The position numbers and the translations under genes were made by a program. From contig CANPVY010000294.1 of assembly GCA_947581845.1 (NCBI GenBank), forward strand, positions 1-12,183: 12,183 bases of DNA. The letters are read 5' to 3'. Source of the DNA: an uncultured bacterium. Lineage in GTDB: Bacteria > Gemmatimonadota > Gemmatimonadetes > Palauibacterales > KS3-K002. The notes beneath the pieces were generated by a model. That model saw nothing but the letters and a program-made list of their open reading frames with translations. It did not search any database and had not been told where the DNA came from. Positions 1-6,763 of the stretch are shown here, one piece after another (the stretch's first letter is position 1; each line of letters opens with the position of its first letter).

Positions 1-1263
1 GTGGGCGCCTGGCTTGAGTTCAAGGGCTGGAATCCTGCCTGGCGCTCGCAGGCGCGACTAGCGGAGCTCGATGCCGTATCGGCCGGCCGCGCCGTCGCGC
101 TCATCGCCCACGACCTGCACTCGGGCTGGCTCAACTCGGAGGCTATGCGGCGACTGGCGATTGGGCCGGAACGGCGTGACCCTCCGGGCGGTACGCTGGG
201 GCGATCCAGCCAGGGTGAACTTACCGGTGTGTTGTTGGAGCGAGCTCTCGATTGGTGGTACGAGGGCCGGCCACGCCTGACCGACGCGGCGCGGCGCGCG
301 GCGGTGTTGGAGGGGCAGGCGGTACTTCACCGTCTGGGAGTGTCGGCCGTGCATTCGGTGGAGGCGCCTGAGTCGTTCCAGCTCGTGCAGGACCTGGCGC
401 GTGCCGGGGAGCTTCGCCTGCGTGTGCTGCATCATATGCCACAGCGCTTCCTTGACTCGCTGATCGAGTGCGGGATCGAGAGTGGGTTCGGCGGCGAGTG
501 GCTTCGCATAGGCGGGATCAAGTACTTTAGTGATGGCGCTCTTGGCTCGCAGACGGCCTGGATGCTGGAGCCTTACGAGGGCGGCAGCGAGCGCGGGGTG
601 CAGCGGTTGGATCCCGAGGAGCTGAAGGCCGACATCGAGCGGGCAGCCCGCGCTGGCCTCGCGGCAACCGTGCACGCCATCGGTGATGCAGCGGTTCGGA
701 TGACGCTGGCCGTGTTGGAGGCTGTCGGCGGCCGTGGCCTGGCGATCCCCCACCGGGTGGAGCACTTACAGTGTGTCCACGCGGATGACGTAGCACGGGC
801 GGCTCAAGCGGGCATCGTGGCCTCGATGCAGCCGTCGCACTTGCTGACGGACATACGGCTGGCCGAGGAGCGCTGGGGGCCGGAGCGTTGCCGCCGGACG
901 ATGGCGCTGCGCAGCCTGCAGGATGTGGGCACCGTACTGGCGTTCGGTTCCGACGCGCCGGTCGAGGAGGCCGATCCACGGGAGGGTTTCTACGCGGCGC
1001 TCGCGCGGCGTGATCGAGATGGCTACCCTGCGGAGGGCTGGTACCCACAGGAGCGTCTCTCCGGTTTGGATGTGCTGAGGGCGTACAGCGAGGGCCCGGC
1101 AAAGGCCGCCGGAGACTGGGAGCGCCGCGGTCGGCTCGCTCCCGGCTATCTGGCCGATTTCGCCGCCTGGGATGTGGACCTGGTGACAGCGGAGCCCGAG
1201 CGGTTGCGGGCCGCAGAGGTCGTGGCGACCGTGGTGGACGGCGAGATCGTCTACCGCGCCTGA
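1..1263 (+). CDS. YtcJ-like metal-dependent amidohydrolase (5' end outside window)
   Basis: This is the C-terminal 420 residues of an Amidohydro_3/YtcJ-type hydrolase; the family is usually near 540 residues, so roughly 120 are off the left edge, including the expected HxH metal motif. Base 1 happens to read GTG, but I treat the gene as truncated by the window, not as starting there. Visible family landmarks are GGIKYFSDGALGSQTAW (K174, D178 region), VHAIGD with H225, HRVEHLQ with H251 and H255, and FGSDAPVEEADP with D318, which together match the metal and active-site positions of the amidohydrolase superfamily. The C-terminus (GRLAPGYLADFAAWD, then VVATVVDGEIVY) is the usual small beta-sandwich tail. 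The family hydrolyses amide or related C-N bonds; the substrate cannot be told. No signal peptide can be judged. The sirtuin gene starts 23 bases downstream, so co-transcription is likely. Confidence 0.88.
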   Translation: MGAWLEFKGWNPAWRSQARLAELDAVSAGRAVALIAHDLHSGWLNSEAMRRLAIGPERRDPPGGTLGRSSQGELTGVLLERALDWWYEGRPRLTDAARRAAVLEGQAVLHRLGVSAVHSVEAPESFQLVQDLARAGELRLRVLHHMPQRFLDSLIECGIESGFGGEWLRIGGIKYFSDGALGSQTAWMLEPYEGGSERGVQRLDPEELKADIERAARAGLAATVHAIGDAAVRMTLAVLEAVGGRGLAIPHRVEHLQCVHADDVARAAQAGIVASMQPSHLLTDIRLAEERWGPERCRRTMALRSLQDVGTVLAFGSDAPVEEADPREGFYAALARRDRDGYPAEGWYPQERLSGLDVLRAYSEGPAKAAGDWERRGRLAPGYLADFAAWDVDLVTAEPERLRAAEVVATVVDGEIVYRA

Positions 1264-1286
1264 TCCACAAGCCTTCGGGAGCGAGG

Positions 1287-2066
1287 ATGGACGCAGCGAA
1301 GCTGGAGCGAGCGGTCGAGGCGCTCGATCAGGCACGGCTGGTCGTGGCGGCGACCGGCGCCGGTATGTCGAAGGAGAGTGGCATCCCTACCTTCAGAGAC
1401 GCGCAAGAGGGCTTGTGGGCGCGCTACAATCCCGAGGAGCTGGCGTCACCCCAGGGGTTCCGTCAGGATCCTGCGCGCGTCTGGGGTTGGTACAACTATC
1501 GGCGTAGGCTCATCGCAGGCTCGTCTCCCCACGCGGGGCACAGGGCGCTGGCGGAGCTTGAGGAGCTGGTGCCGCGGCTGGTGGTCGTGACCCAGAATAT
1601 CGACGGATTTCACAAGCAGTCCGGTTCCAGCACGGTGCTCGAGCTGCACGGAAACATCAACCGCTTCAAGTGCTTCGAGCATGGCCATCCGGTGGACATC
1701 GAGATCCCGCCGGCCGCCGGCGATGGGCCGCTGGAGCCTCCCAAGTGCCCGCGTTGCGGCTCCTACATTCGGCCGGATGTCGTTTGGTACGGTGAGATGC
1801 TGCCGCACGGTGTGTTCGAGCAGGCGGAGAACTTCGCGAGGTCATGTGACGTCATGCTGGTTGTGGGGACATCCGGTATCGTGTACCCGGCAGCCGCGCT
1901 ACCCATGGCGGCCCGGGTTGGCGGCGCGATCGTGATCGAGGTGAACACGCAGCCGTCTCAGCTCACTCAGATGGTGGACATCCTGCTTCAGGGCCCTGCG
2001 GGCGAGGTGCTTCCTGCGCTCGTGACGGGGCTCGCGGCGCGTGGGCCGGGCGGTGGTCATGCTTAG
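1287..2066 (+). CDS. cobB: Sir2-family NAD-dependent protein deacylase (sirtuin, CobB-like)
   Basis: A 259-residue sirtuin, full length for a single-domain bacterial enzyme, which removes acyl groups from protein lysines while consuming NAD. Seen directly: the NAD-binding GAGMSKESGIPTFRD motif (residues 24-38), TQNIDGFH in the Rossmann core, catalytic H121 in ELHGN, and VVGTSGIVYPAA near the C-terminus. Y69 and R72 (in WYNYRRR) match the Tyr/Arg pair that lets SIRT5 and E. coli CobB accept succinyl- and malonyl-lysine, so desuccinylase/demalonylase activity is inferred. The zinc module reads C129-x2-H132 ... C154-x2-C157, with His at the usual second Cys. ATG at 1287 has GGGAG at 1277-1281, 5 bases upstream. 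The stop overlaps the next gene's start by 8 bases, suggesting translational coupling. Family assignment is secure; acyl preference is inferred. Confidence 0.94.
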   Translation: MDAAKLERAVEALDQARLVVAATGAGMSKESGIPTFRDAQEGLWARYNPEELASPQGFRQDPARVWGWYNYRRRLIAGSSPHAGHRALAELEELVPRLVVVTQNIDGFHKQSGSSTVLELHGNINRFKCFEHGHPVDIEIPPAAGDGPLEPPKCPRCGSYIRPDVVWYGEMLPHGVFEQAENFARSCDVMLVVGTSGIVYPAAALPMAARVGGAIVIEVNTQPSQLTQMVDILLQGPAGEVLPALVTGLAARGPGGGHA

Positions 2067-3444
2067 CAGGCTGCGCTTGCCGGCCCTGGCCCTCGCCTGG
2101 TTGGGCGCGACGCTGTGGGGATGCTTTGACGATCGCTCCCGGCCAACGGTCCCGGTGTTGGTCGACGTCACTGTGCTCTCCGATCCGACTGGCGCTGACA
2201 TCGTTCTGGACGGTGAGTCCCTGGGAAGGATCACACCCGCGACGTTGACGGAGGTACCAGCAGGTCAGCACAGGTTCCTGCTGGAGCTGAGCGCCGCGCC
2301 GACGCAGGTGTTCAGCTGGGCCGATACGGTGACCGTGCTGGAGGAGGCGGTGGACACCATCGATGTTGCCCTGGAAGGCGGGTGCCGTTTCAATTGCCCC
2401 CTGCTGGTCGATCGCGGGCGAATCCGCTGCCTGTTCAACAACTATGGCGACACCTGTGCCAGCGTCTTCTTCGAGCTCGTTCCTGCCCTCGAGTGGCCGG
2501 GCACCTCGGGAGCCGACTACGGAGCCGGCGGCCGGCTGCTGGTGGCGGCGATCCTGGATGACGACGCCGGTGCGCAGGCCGGCGACACGGTGGCGACTCA
2601 GGTCTACGAAGCCGCCTGGGTGGGTCGGCGCCCCGTTGCCAGCAGCCTCAGTGGGCTGCGGCAGGTCAAACAGCTCACATACTGGGCGACCTCGCTGTTC
2701 AGCGGCGCATCCTTGCTCGGCCTATCGGTGACCGAGACGCTTGTGGCTGTCGACAGCGCCGGTGCCGAGGATGTCCTGTTCATCCGGCTGGAGGTGCAGA
2801 ACATCAGCAACGATGAGCGCTACCGTGATCTCTACCCGTCGGTCCCCGCGGGCGGTTATACGCTTCGCGAGCTCTACCTCGGGTTCGGGCTCGACGGCGA
2901 CGTCGGCGCGGCAGATGATGACGCGGGGACGTTCGACCCGGATCTCGACCTGGCGTTCATCTACGATGCCGATTTCAACGATGATCAGCTCGGCGACTTT
3001 GGCGAGCGACCGGCTCTGGTCGGACTCGCGACGGTCGAGCCACCCGCGGTTGCAACGAGGCGGACGCTGACGCTGTGGCGGGTCACAGACGACTGGGACG
3101 GCGGGGATCGGCAGGACTTCGCCTGGCGGTTGCTCGCCGGGCGATTGCGGTCGGGCGACCCGATCGGCGATCACCCTTCGCCCGATATTGGGCATGCTTC
3201 TAATGACCTGGCCGATTACCGCATGACGGAAGCCTACGGGCCTCTGCGGCTGGCGCCGGGAGAGACGATCGAGATGACCGTTGCCTTGCTGCTGGCGGAA
3301 CCGGTCGCAGGCACGTTCACGCCTGGCACGCGGATTCCTCCAGGTGACCCCACAGACCCGGACCGGACGATCCTCGACGTCGCAGCTGACCTGCGGGCGT
3401 TAGCCGCTGATCTGCCCGTCCTCTGGGCGCGCTACCGTCCCTAG
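2059..3444 (+). CDS. PEGA-domain exported lipoprotein of unknown function
   Basis: Starting at the ATG at 2059 (8-base overlap with the sirtuin gene) the protein has 461 residues and opens with a lipoprotein signal: basic n-region (MLSRLRL), hydrophobic core, and a LWGC lipobox with C22 as the lipidated cysteine. An upstream GTG at 2041 would only add residues before the signal, so I prefer 2059. Residues 35-77 form a PEGA-like repeat (SDPTGADIVLDGESLG ... PATLTEVPAG), a small surface beta-domain. A cluster C109, C113, C124, C133 follows; in the oxidising periplasm it could form two disulfides. Residues 279-316 are very rich in Asp, suggesting possible calcium binding. Near the end YGPLRLAPGE (393-402) followed by a TVALLLAEP strand resembles the closing segment of long secreted proteins in Bacteroidota and relatives. 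No enzymatic motif is recognised. Cell-surface or periplasmic location is inferred. Confidence 0.82.
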   Translation: MLSRLRLPALALAWLGATLWGCFDDRSRPTVPVLVDVTVLSDPTGADIVLDGESLGRITPATLTEVPAGQHRFLLELSAAPTQVFSWADTVTVLEEAVDTIDVALEGGCRFNCPLLVDRGRIRCLFNNYGDTCASVFFELVPALEWPGTSGADYGAGGRLLVAAILDDDAGAQAGDTVATQVYEAAWVGRRPVASSLSGLRQVKQLTYWATSLFSGASLLGLSVTETLVAVDSAGAEDVLFIRLEVQNISNDERYRDLYPSVPAGGYTLRELYLGFGLDGDVGAADDDAGTFDPDLDLAFIYDADFNDDQLGDFGERPALVGLATVEPPAVATRRTLTLWRVTDDWDGGDRQDFAWRLLAGRLRSGDPIGDHPSPDIGHASNDLADYRMTEAYGPLRLAPGETIEMTVALLLAEPVAGTFTPGTRIPPGDPTDPDRTILDVAADLRALAADLPVLWARYRP

Positions 3445-3456
3445 GGCTTCGTTCAT

Positions 3457-3485
3457 TTGACGTAGGCCGCCAAGCTCGGGATCTT
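3457..3485 (+). promoter_or_regulatory. Weak candidate promoter for pyk, possibly giving a leaderless transcript
   Basis: TTGACG at 3457-3462 is a near-perfect -35 hexamer in the 48-base gap before pyk. Seventeen bases further on is GATCTT (3480-3485), which matches the -10 consensus at only three of six positions. If used, transcription would start at or within a base or two of the ATG at 3493, which would explain why no ribosome binding site is visible. The weak -10 keeps confidence low; readthrough from the lipoprotein gene is the alternative. Confidence 0.25.
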
Positions 3486-3492
3486 GTGCGCG

Positions 3493-4929
3493 ATGAGCCG
3501 GAACGACGAGCGCTTCCTCAAGACCAAGATCATTTGCACGATCGGGCCCGCGTCCTGGGATCCGGCTAGCTTGGAAGCGCTGTGCGAGGCCGGTATGGAT
3601 GTGGCCCGCCTGAACATGTCGCACAGCGAGCCAGACCAGGTGCGGGCGCTGGCAGGGCAGATTCGTGACTGCGCTGCAAGGTCCGGCAGGCCCGTCGCAC
3701 TGCTTGTTGACCTCCAGGGTGCGAAGATCCGGGTCGGCAGACTGCCCGAGCCCCTGCACCTCAGCTCCGGGAGCCGCGTTGCCCTGGTACCGGCTGCTGA
3801 CGCCAGAGTGGGTGATCTTCCGGTCACATACGCGGACCTGGCCGCCGATCTGTCCCCTGGAGATCGGGTGCTGCTCAGCGATGGCCAGATCGAGCTGAAG
3901 GTTCGGCAGGTCAGCCCGCCACGGGTGGAGGCCGAAGTTGTCATCGGTGGGAGCCTGCTCAGCGGGAAGGGAGTTAACCTTCCCGGCGTCAGCTTGAGGG
4001 CGCCCTCGCTGACGGAGAAGGATCTGGGGGACATCGATCTCGCCCTGGAAATCGGCGCCGAGTACGTCGCGCTCTCCTTCGTGCGCTCTGCCGAGAACGT
4101 GCTCGACCTGCGTAAGCGGCTAACAGAAGATGTGCTGGTGCTGGCGAAGATCGAGAAGGACCAGGCGCTCCGGGAACTGGAACCGATATTGGAGGCATCC
4201 GACGCCGTGATGGTTGCGCGCGGTGACCTGGGAACCGAGCTGCCCTTCGAGCAAGTCCCGCTGGCCCAGAAGCGTATCGTGCGAAGAGCCAACAGGCGAT
4301 ACCGACCGGTCGTGATCGCCACTCAGATGCTCGAGTCGATGATTGAGCATCCGAATCCGACCCGCGCCGAGGTGTCTGATGTGGCAAACGCCATCTTGGA
4401 CGGGACCGACGCGGTACTCCTGTCCGCCGAGACGGCGATTGGGCGCTTCCCGGTCGAGTCTGTGCGGGCGCTCACCCGCGTGATCCGGGAGGTGGAGTCA
4501 ACCAGCGGGGTGCTGCCCGCTGGGCCGCCGTATGATGTGCCGACGTCGCCGCCCGCCGGGGAGCCTGCCTCTACCGAGCTGGCGGTCGCTTGCGCCACCC
4601 TGGAAGCGGTTCGCGCGCTGGGGGCACCCGCTATCGTCACATTCACGCGCAGCGGGTTCACGGCCCGCGTGGTGTCCTCGCGCCGGCCGCCTGTGCCCAT
4701 CCTGGCCGTCACCGATACCGTGAAGGTGCAGCGCCAACTCTCCCTGGTTTGGGGCGTGCTGCCCGTGCTCTGCCAGACGGAGCCCACGCACGCGGACATG
4801 TGGGAGATCGCAGGCGCTGAGCTGCTACGGCGCGGACTGGCCGGGCGGGGCGATCGAATCGTCGTCACCGCTGGAGTTCCGTTCCACGTGCGCGGCACCA
4901 CCAACATGGTCCGCATCGAAACGCTCTGA
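3493..4929 (+). CDS. pyk: Pyruvate kinase
   Basis: A 478-residue pyruvate kinase, the usual bacterial length, making pyruvate and ATP from phosphoenolpyruvate and ADP in the last step of glycolysis. Seen: KTKIICTIGPAS (10-21), substrate-site R39, N41 and S43 in RLNMSHS, LVDLQGAKIRVG with D73, the small B domain (about 83-170), SFVRSAENV, catalytic K219 and metal ligand E221 in LAKIEKD, D245 in ARGDLGTELPFEQV, and T277 in IATQMLESM, then the C-terminal regulatory domain ending in RGTTNMVRIETL. The common Pro in DxxGPKIR is Ala77 here. I chose the ATG at 3493; a TTG at 3484 would add only Leu-Cys-Ala and has no better ribosome site. No Shine-Dalgarno is evident, and a TTGACG hexamer lies upstream at 3457-3462. 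The stop is 2 bases before the next start, so the two genes are coupled. Confidence 0.97.
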   Translation: MSRNDERFLKTKIICTIGPASWDPASLEALCEAGMDVARLNMSHSEPDQVRALAGQIRDCAARSGRPVALLVDLQGAKIRVGRLPEPLHLSSGSRVALVPAADARVGDLPVTYADLAADLSPGDRVLLSDGQIELKVRQVSPPRVEAEVVIGGSLLSGKGVNLPGVSLRAPSLTEKDLGDIDLALEIGAEYVALSFVRSAENVLDLRKRLTEDVLVLAKIEKDQALRELEPILEASDAVMVARGDLGTELPFEQVPLAQKRIVRRANRRYRPVVIATQMLESMIEHPNPTRAEVSDVANAILDGTDAVLLSAETAIGRFPVESVRALTRVIREVESTSGVLPAGPPYDVPTSPPAGEPASTELAVACATLEAVRALGAPAIVTFTRSGFTARVVSSRRPPVPILAVTDTVKVQRQLSLVWGVLPVLCQTEPTHADMWEIAGAELLRRGLAGRGDRIVVTAGVPFHVRGTTNMVRIETL

Positions 4930-4931
4930 CC

Positions 4932-5729
4932 GTGCGTCTCCGTTTCCTCGGCACCGGCACGAGCTTCGGCGTCCCTGTCGTCGGTTGCAACTGCCCTGTC
5001 TGCCAGTCGGGGGATCGCCGGAACCGGCGTTCGCGTCACGGGCTGGCGCTGGAGAAGGATGGGCGCGTGCTCCTTGTAGACACGCCCACGGAACTGCGGC
5101 TGCAACTGCTGGAGGCGGGTATCGACCACGTTGACGCGGTCTTCATCACTCATCCCCACGCCGATCACGTCCATGGCATCGATGACCTGCGGGTGTTCAG
5201 CCTGCGAGGCAAGCGAGCGGTGCCGATGCTCGTCGCGCGTGAGCATGCCGATGAGTTCCGAGCTCGCTTCGCCTACATATTCGACGACTCCGTTGAGCCG
5301 GATCCGGCCACGGCCACTCCCGAGATCGACCTCCGCACCTTTGAGGCTGGTGACGATCTCGAGATCGCTGGGTTCCGGGTGCGAGCGCTCGCCTTCCCAC
5401 ACGGCAGAGTTCGCTCGTTCGGGTTTCGCAGCGGAGGCCTGGGCGTGATCGTCGACGCCAAGGAGATCCCGGAGGTTGCGCTTGCCGTGCTGAAAGGGGT
5501 CGATGTGCTGGTGATCAACGCGTTATGGTGGGGCGATCCCCACCCCTCGCACTTCAACGTGGAGGAGGCCTTGGCAGCGGCAGGCCGCGTGGGCGCCAAG
5601 CGGACATATCTGACCCACCTGACTCACCGTCTCGACTACAGCGAGTTGCTGGCCGGTCTCCCGGACAACGTGCTCCCGGCTTTCGATGGCCTGGTCGTGG
5701 AGATCGACCCGGCGCGTGTGGTCCGGTAG
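4932..5729 (+). CDS. PhnP-like MBL-fold metallohydrolase / phosphodiesterase
   Basis: A 265-residue metallo-beta-lactamase-fold enzyme closely patterned on PhnP. Visible are LGTGTSFGVP at the N-terminus, the C19-x-C21-x2-C24 triad that in PhnP holds a structural zinc, THPHADH (H74, H76, D78, H79), then H157, D175 and H207 in positions expected of the di-metal site, and LTHLTH (H229, H232) near the C-terminus, where PhnP has LTHISH. PhnP opens a ribosyl 1,2-cyclic phosphate during phosphonate use, but no phn genes are in view, so the substrate here is unknown; a cyclic nucleotide or another phosphodiester is equally possible. GTG at 4932 is the only start that keeps the family N-terminus; it has no Shine-Dalgarno and lies 2 bases after the pyk stop, so reinitiation is likely. 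The protein appears cytoplasmic. Confidence 0.9.
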   Translation: MRLRFLGTGTSFGVPVVGCNCPVCQSGDRRNRRSRHGLALEKDGRVLLVDTPTELRLQLLEAGIDHVDAVFITHPHADHVHGIDDLRVFSLRGKRAVPMLVAREHADEFRARFAYIFDDSVEPDPATATPEIDLRTFEAGDDLEIAGFRVRALAFPHGRVRSFGFRSGGLGVIVDAKEIPEVALAVLKGVDVLVINALWWGDPHPSHFNVEEALAAAGRVGAKRTYLTHLTHRLDYSELLAGLPDNVLPAFDGLVVEIDPARVVR

Positions 5730-5833
5730 CTCTCAACGGCCAGGATGAAGGTTCATGCGCACAGGGAGTCACCGCCAGGTGGCGCAAGACAGGGTCTGCG
5801 CCTGAGATGCCGGTGGCGTGCGACTGCTCACCG

Positions 5834-5862
5834 TTGAATTCGCCGCAGCGGCCGGCTATTAT
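5834..5862 (+). promoter_or_regulatory. Sigma70-type promoter for the receiver/YtxH/YihY block
   Basis: TTGAAT at 5834-5839 (four of six -35 consensus bases) is followed after exactly 17 bases by TATTAT at 5857-5862 (five of six -10 bases). In DNA this GC-rich the A/T-rich -10 stands out. Transcription would start near 5868-5870, giving a 5' leader of about 48 bases to the ATG at 5917. This is the best-looking promoter in the window. Which sigma factor reads it is inferred from consensus only. Confidence 0.65.
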
Positions 5863-5870
5863 TGTACAGA

Positions 5871-5886
5871 GAAAACTGCGGTTTTC
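5871..5886. repeat. Perfect 6-bp inverted repeat at the predicted transcript start
   Basis: GAAAAC (5871-5876), a four-base spacer TGCG, and GTTTTC (5881-5886) form an exact inverted repeat beginning 8 bases after the -10 box. It could be an operator for a dimeric regulator overlapping the start site, or a stem-loop at the very 5' end of the mRNA. No T-run follows, so a terminator is unlikely. The repeat is a direct observation; the role is inference. Confidence 0.6.
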
Positions 5887-5916
5887 GGCCCCCTGCCGAC
5901 GCTTCGTGAGGTCATA

Positions 5917-6264
5917 ATGGCCCCCCGGCGCATCCTCCTCATAGATGATGAAGGACCTCTCCGGGACGCGCTGGCCCGGGCGTTGATCAGCGAAGGTCAC
6001 AACGTGCAGGTGGCGAATGCCACAGAGGTCCAGGGCTGGCTGAGTCAGTTCGCACCCGACACGGTTGTCTACGATGCGGACTCGGCGCGCCAAGCCGTGC
6101 GAGACGTCGTGCCGCAGTTGCGGACTCAGCCCGGAGCCTGCCTGCTCATTGCGCTGAGCAGGGGTGGTCAGCGGGCGGCCGGGGCGAGTGAGAGCGCCTC
6201 AGAAGTTGTGCTGGCGAGACCGATCAACATGGAGGAATTGCGCCGCGCTTTGCGCGATGGCTAG
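5917..6264 (+). CDS. Stand-alone response regulator receiver domain protein
   Basis: A 115-residue protein that is only a CheY-like receiver domain, with no output domain. The acidic pocket D10-D11 (LLIDDEGPLRDAL) and the phospho-acceptor D53 (VVYDAD) are in place. The usual switch Thr is S81 (LIALSRGG), a common substitution. The nearly invariant Lys before the conserved Pro is Arg (R101 in LARPINMEEL), which in known receivers weakens the normal activation mechanism. Phosphorylation may therefore be altered, or signalling may run through protein contacts alone. I chose the ATG at 5917 because GAGG at 5908-5911 sits 5 bases upstream and because the receiver fold begins right after it; earlier in-frame starts at 5818 would lie across the promoter. 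No histidine kinase is in the window. YtxH and YihY genes follow, so a role in envelope or stress response is a guess from context. Confidence 0.85.
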   Translation: MAPRRILLIDDEGPLRDALARALISEGHNVQVANATEVQGWLSQFAPDTVVYDADSARQAVRDVVPQLRTQPGACLLIALSRGGQRAAGASESASEVVLARPINMEELRRALRDG

Positions 6265-6310
6265 CTGGACGCGGCCACACGGCACGCGGGGTCTTGGAAA
6301 GGAAAGCAAG

Positions 6311-6730
6311 ATGCGCGACTACGACGACGATGGTGTCCCCTATGTGGTGATCGAGCGAAGTGGCATAGGCCTTATCCCGTTCATCTGGGGTGCCCTCCTT
6401 GGTGCCGCGGCAGCTCTTCTGCTGGCGCCGAAATCCGGGGCGGAGACTCAGGAGGAGCTGAAAGAGCGGGCGCGCCGCCTGCGCGAGCGAGCGGAGGAGA
6501 AGGCGGACGAGCTTCAGGACACACTGCAGGACGCCCTGTCCCGAGGTCGCCGCGAGGTGGAGGACAGGTACGACACTGCCAAGAAGACGGTTGCGGAGGG
6601 GCGGGAGCGGGCGCAGCAGGCGCTCGACGCCGGCCGCAAAGCCGCCCGGGCGGCTCGCTCCGAGATAGAGGAGGAGATCTCGACGCGCCGCTCGCGTGGC
6701 AAGGAAGAAGAGGAAGCCGCCGAGGGGTAG
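6311..6730 (+). CDS. YtxH-domain membrane-anchored coiled-coil protein
   Basis: A 139-residue small protein. Residues 18-40 form one hydrophobic segment with small-residue spacing (GLIPFIWGALLGAAAALLLAP), followed by KSGAET, the hallmark end of the YtxH (gas-vesicle-like) domain. Residues 47-120 are a long, highly charged amphipathic helix rich in Glu, Arg, Ala and Gln, likely a coiled coil, and the tail is Glu-rich. The family is often stress-induced; molecular function is unknown. The ATG at 6311 is chosen because AGGA at 6300-6303 lies 7 bases upstream and the family N-terminus fits; the reading frame is open back to 6164 but that part overlaps the receiver gene and adds no domain. It sits 46 bases after the receiver gene and 33 before the YihY gene, consistent with one operon. 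Confidence 0.85.
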   Translation: MRDYDDDGVPYVVIERSGIGLIPFIWGALLGAAAALLLAPKSGAETQEELKERARRLRERAEEKADELQDTLQDALSRGRREVEDRYDTAKKTVAEGRERAQQALDAGRKAARAARSEIEEEISTRRSRGKEEEEAAEG

Positions 6731-6745
6731 CCCCTGCAGGCGGCT

Positions 6746-6762
6746 GAGAGCTCTGCCCTCTC
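6746..6762. repeat. Small inverted repeat before the TTG start of the YihY gene
   Basis: GAGAG (6746-6750) and CTCTC (6758-6762) can pair across a 7-base loop immediately before the TTG start at 6764. GAGAG is also the only ribosome-site-like element here. Five pairs are weak, and an overlapping palindrome (AGAGCTCT) competes, so any effect on translation is speculative. Confidence 0.3.
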
Positions 6763-6763
6763 G

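Larger units (their letters stand above)
5730..5916. other. 187-base intergenic region, longest gap in the window
   Basis: This gap separates the pyk/MBL block from the receiver gene. Its second half holds the promoter and inverted repeat listed separately. The first half contains only a weak short hairpin (CGCC-AGGT-GGCG, about 5773-5784) with no T-run after it, so I do not call a terminator. A 30-codon frame from ATG 5745 to the TGA at 5835 has nothing to support it. Confidence 0.7.

Noticed and set aside
58..1335. Minus-strand open frames opposite the amidohydrolase
   Set aside because: Arg/Pro/His-rich translations without motifs, opposite a gene with intact catalytic residues.
3453..5402. 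Two long open frames on the minus strand opposite pyk and the MBL gene (289 and 359 codons)
   Set aside because: They are mirror images of high-GC coding sequence; their translations are low-complexity, rich in Ser, Arg and Pro, show no domain, and the + strand proteins here are firmly recognised.
5773..5784. Possible terminator hairpin after the MBL gene
   Set aside because: The stem is only about four to five pairs and is not followed by a T-run.
5745..5837. A 30-codon + strand frame in the intergenic gap
   Set aside because: It is Arg-rich with no motif, and its stop codon falls inside the -35 box of the promoter; nothing favours translation.
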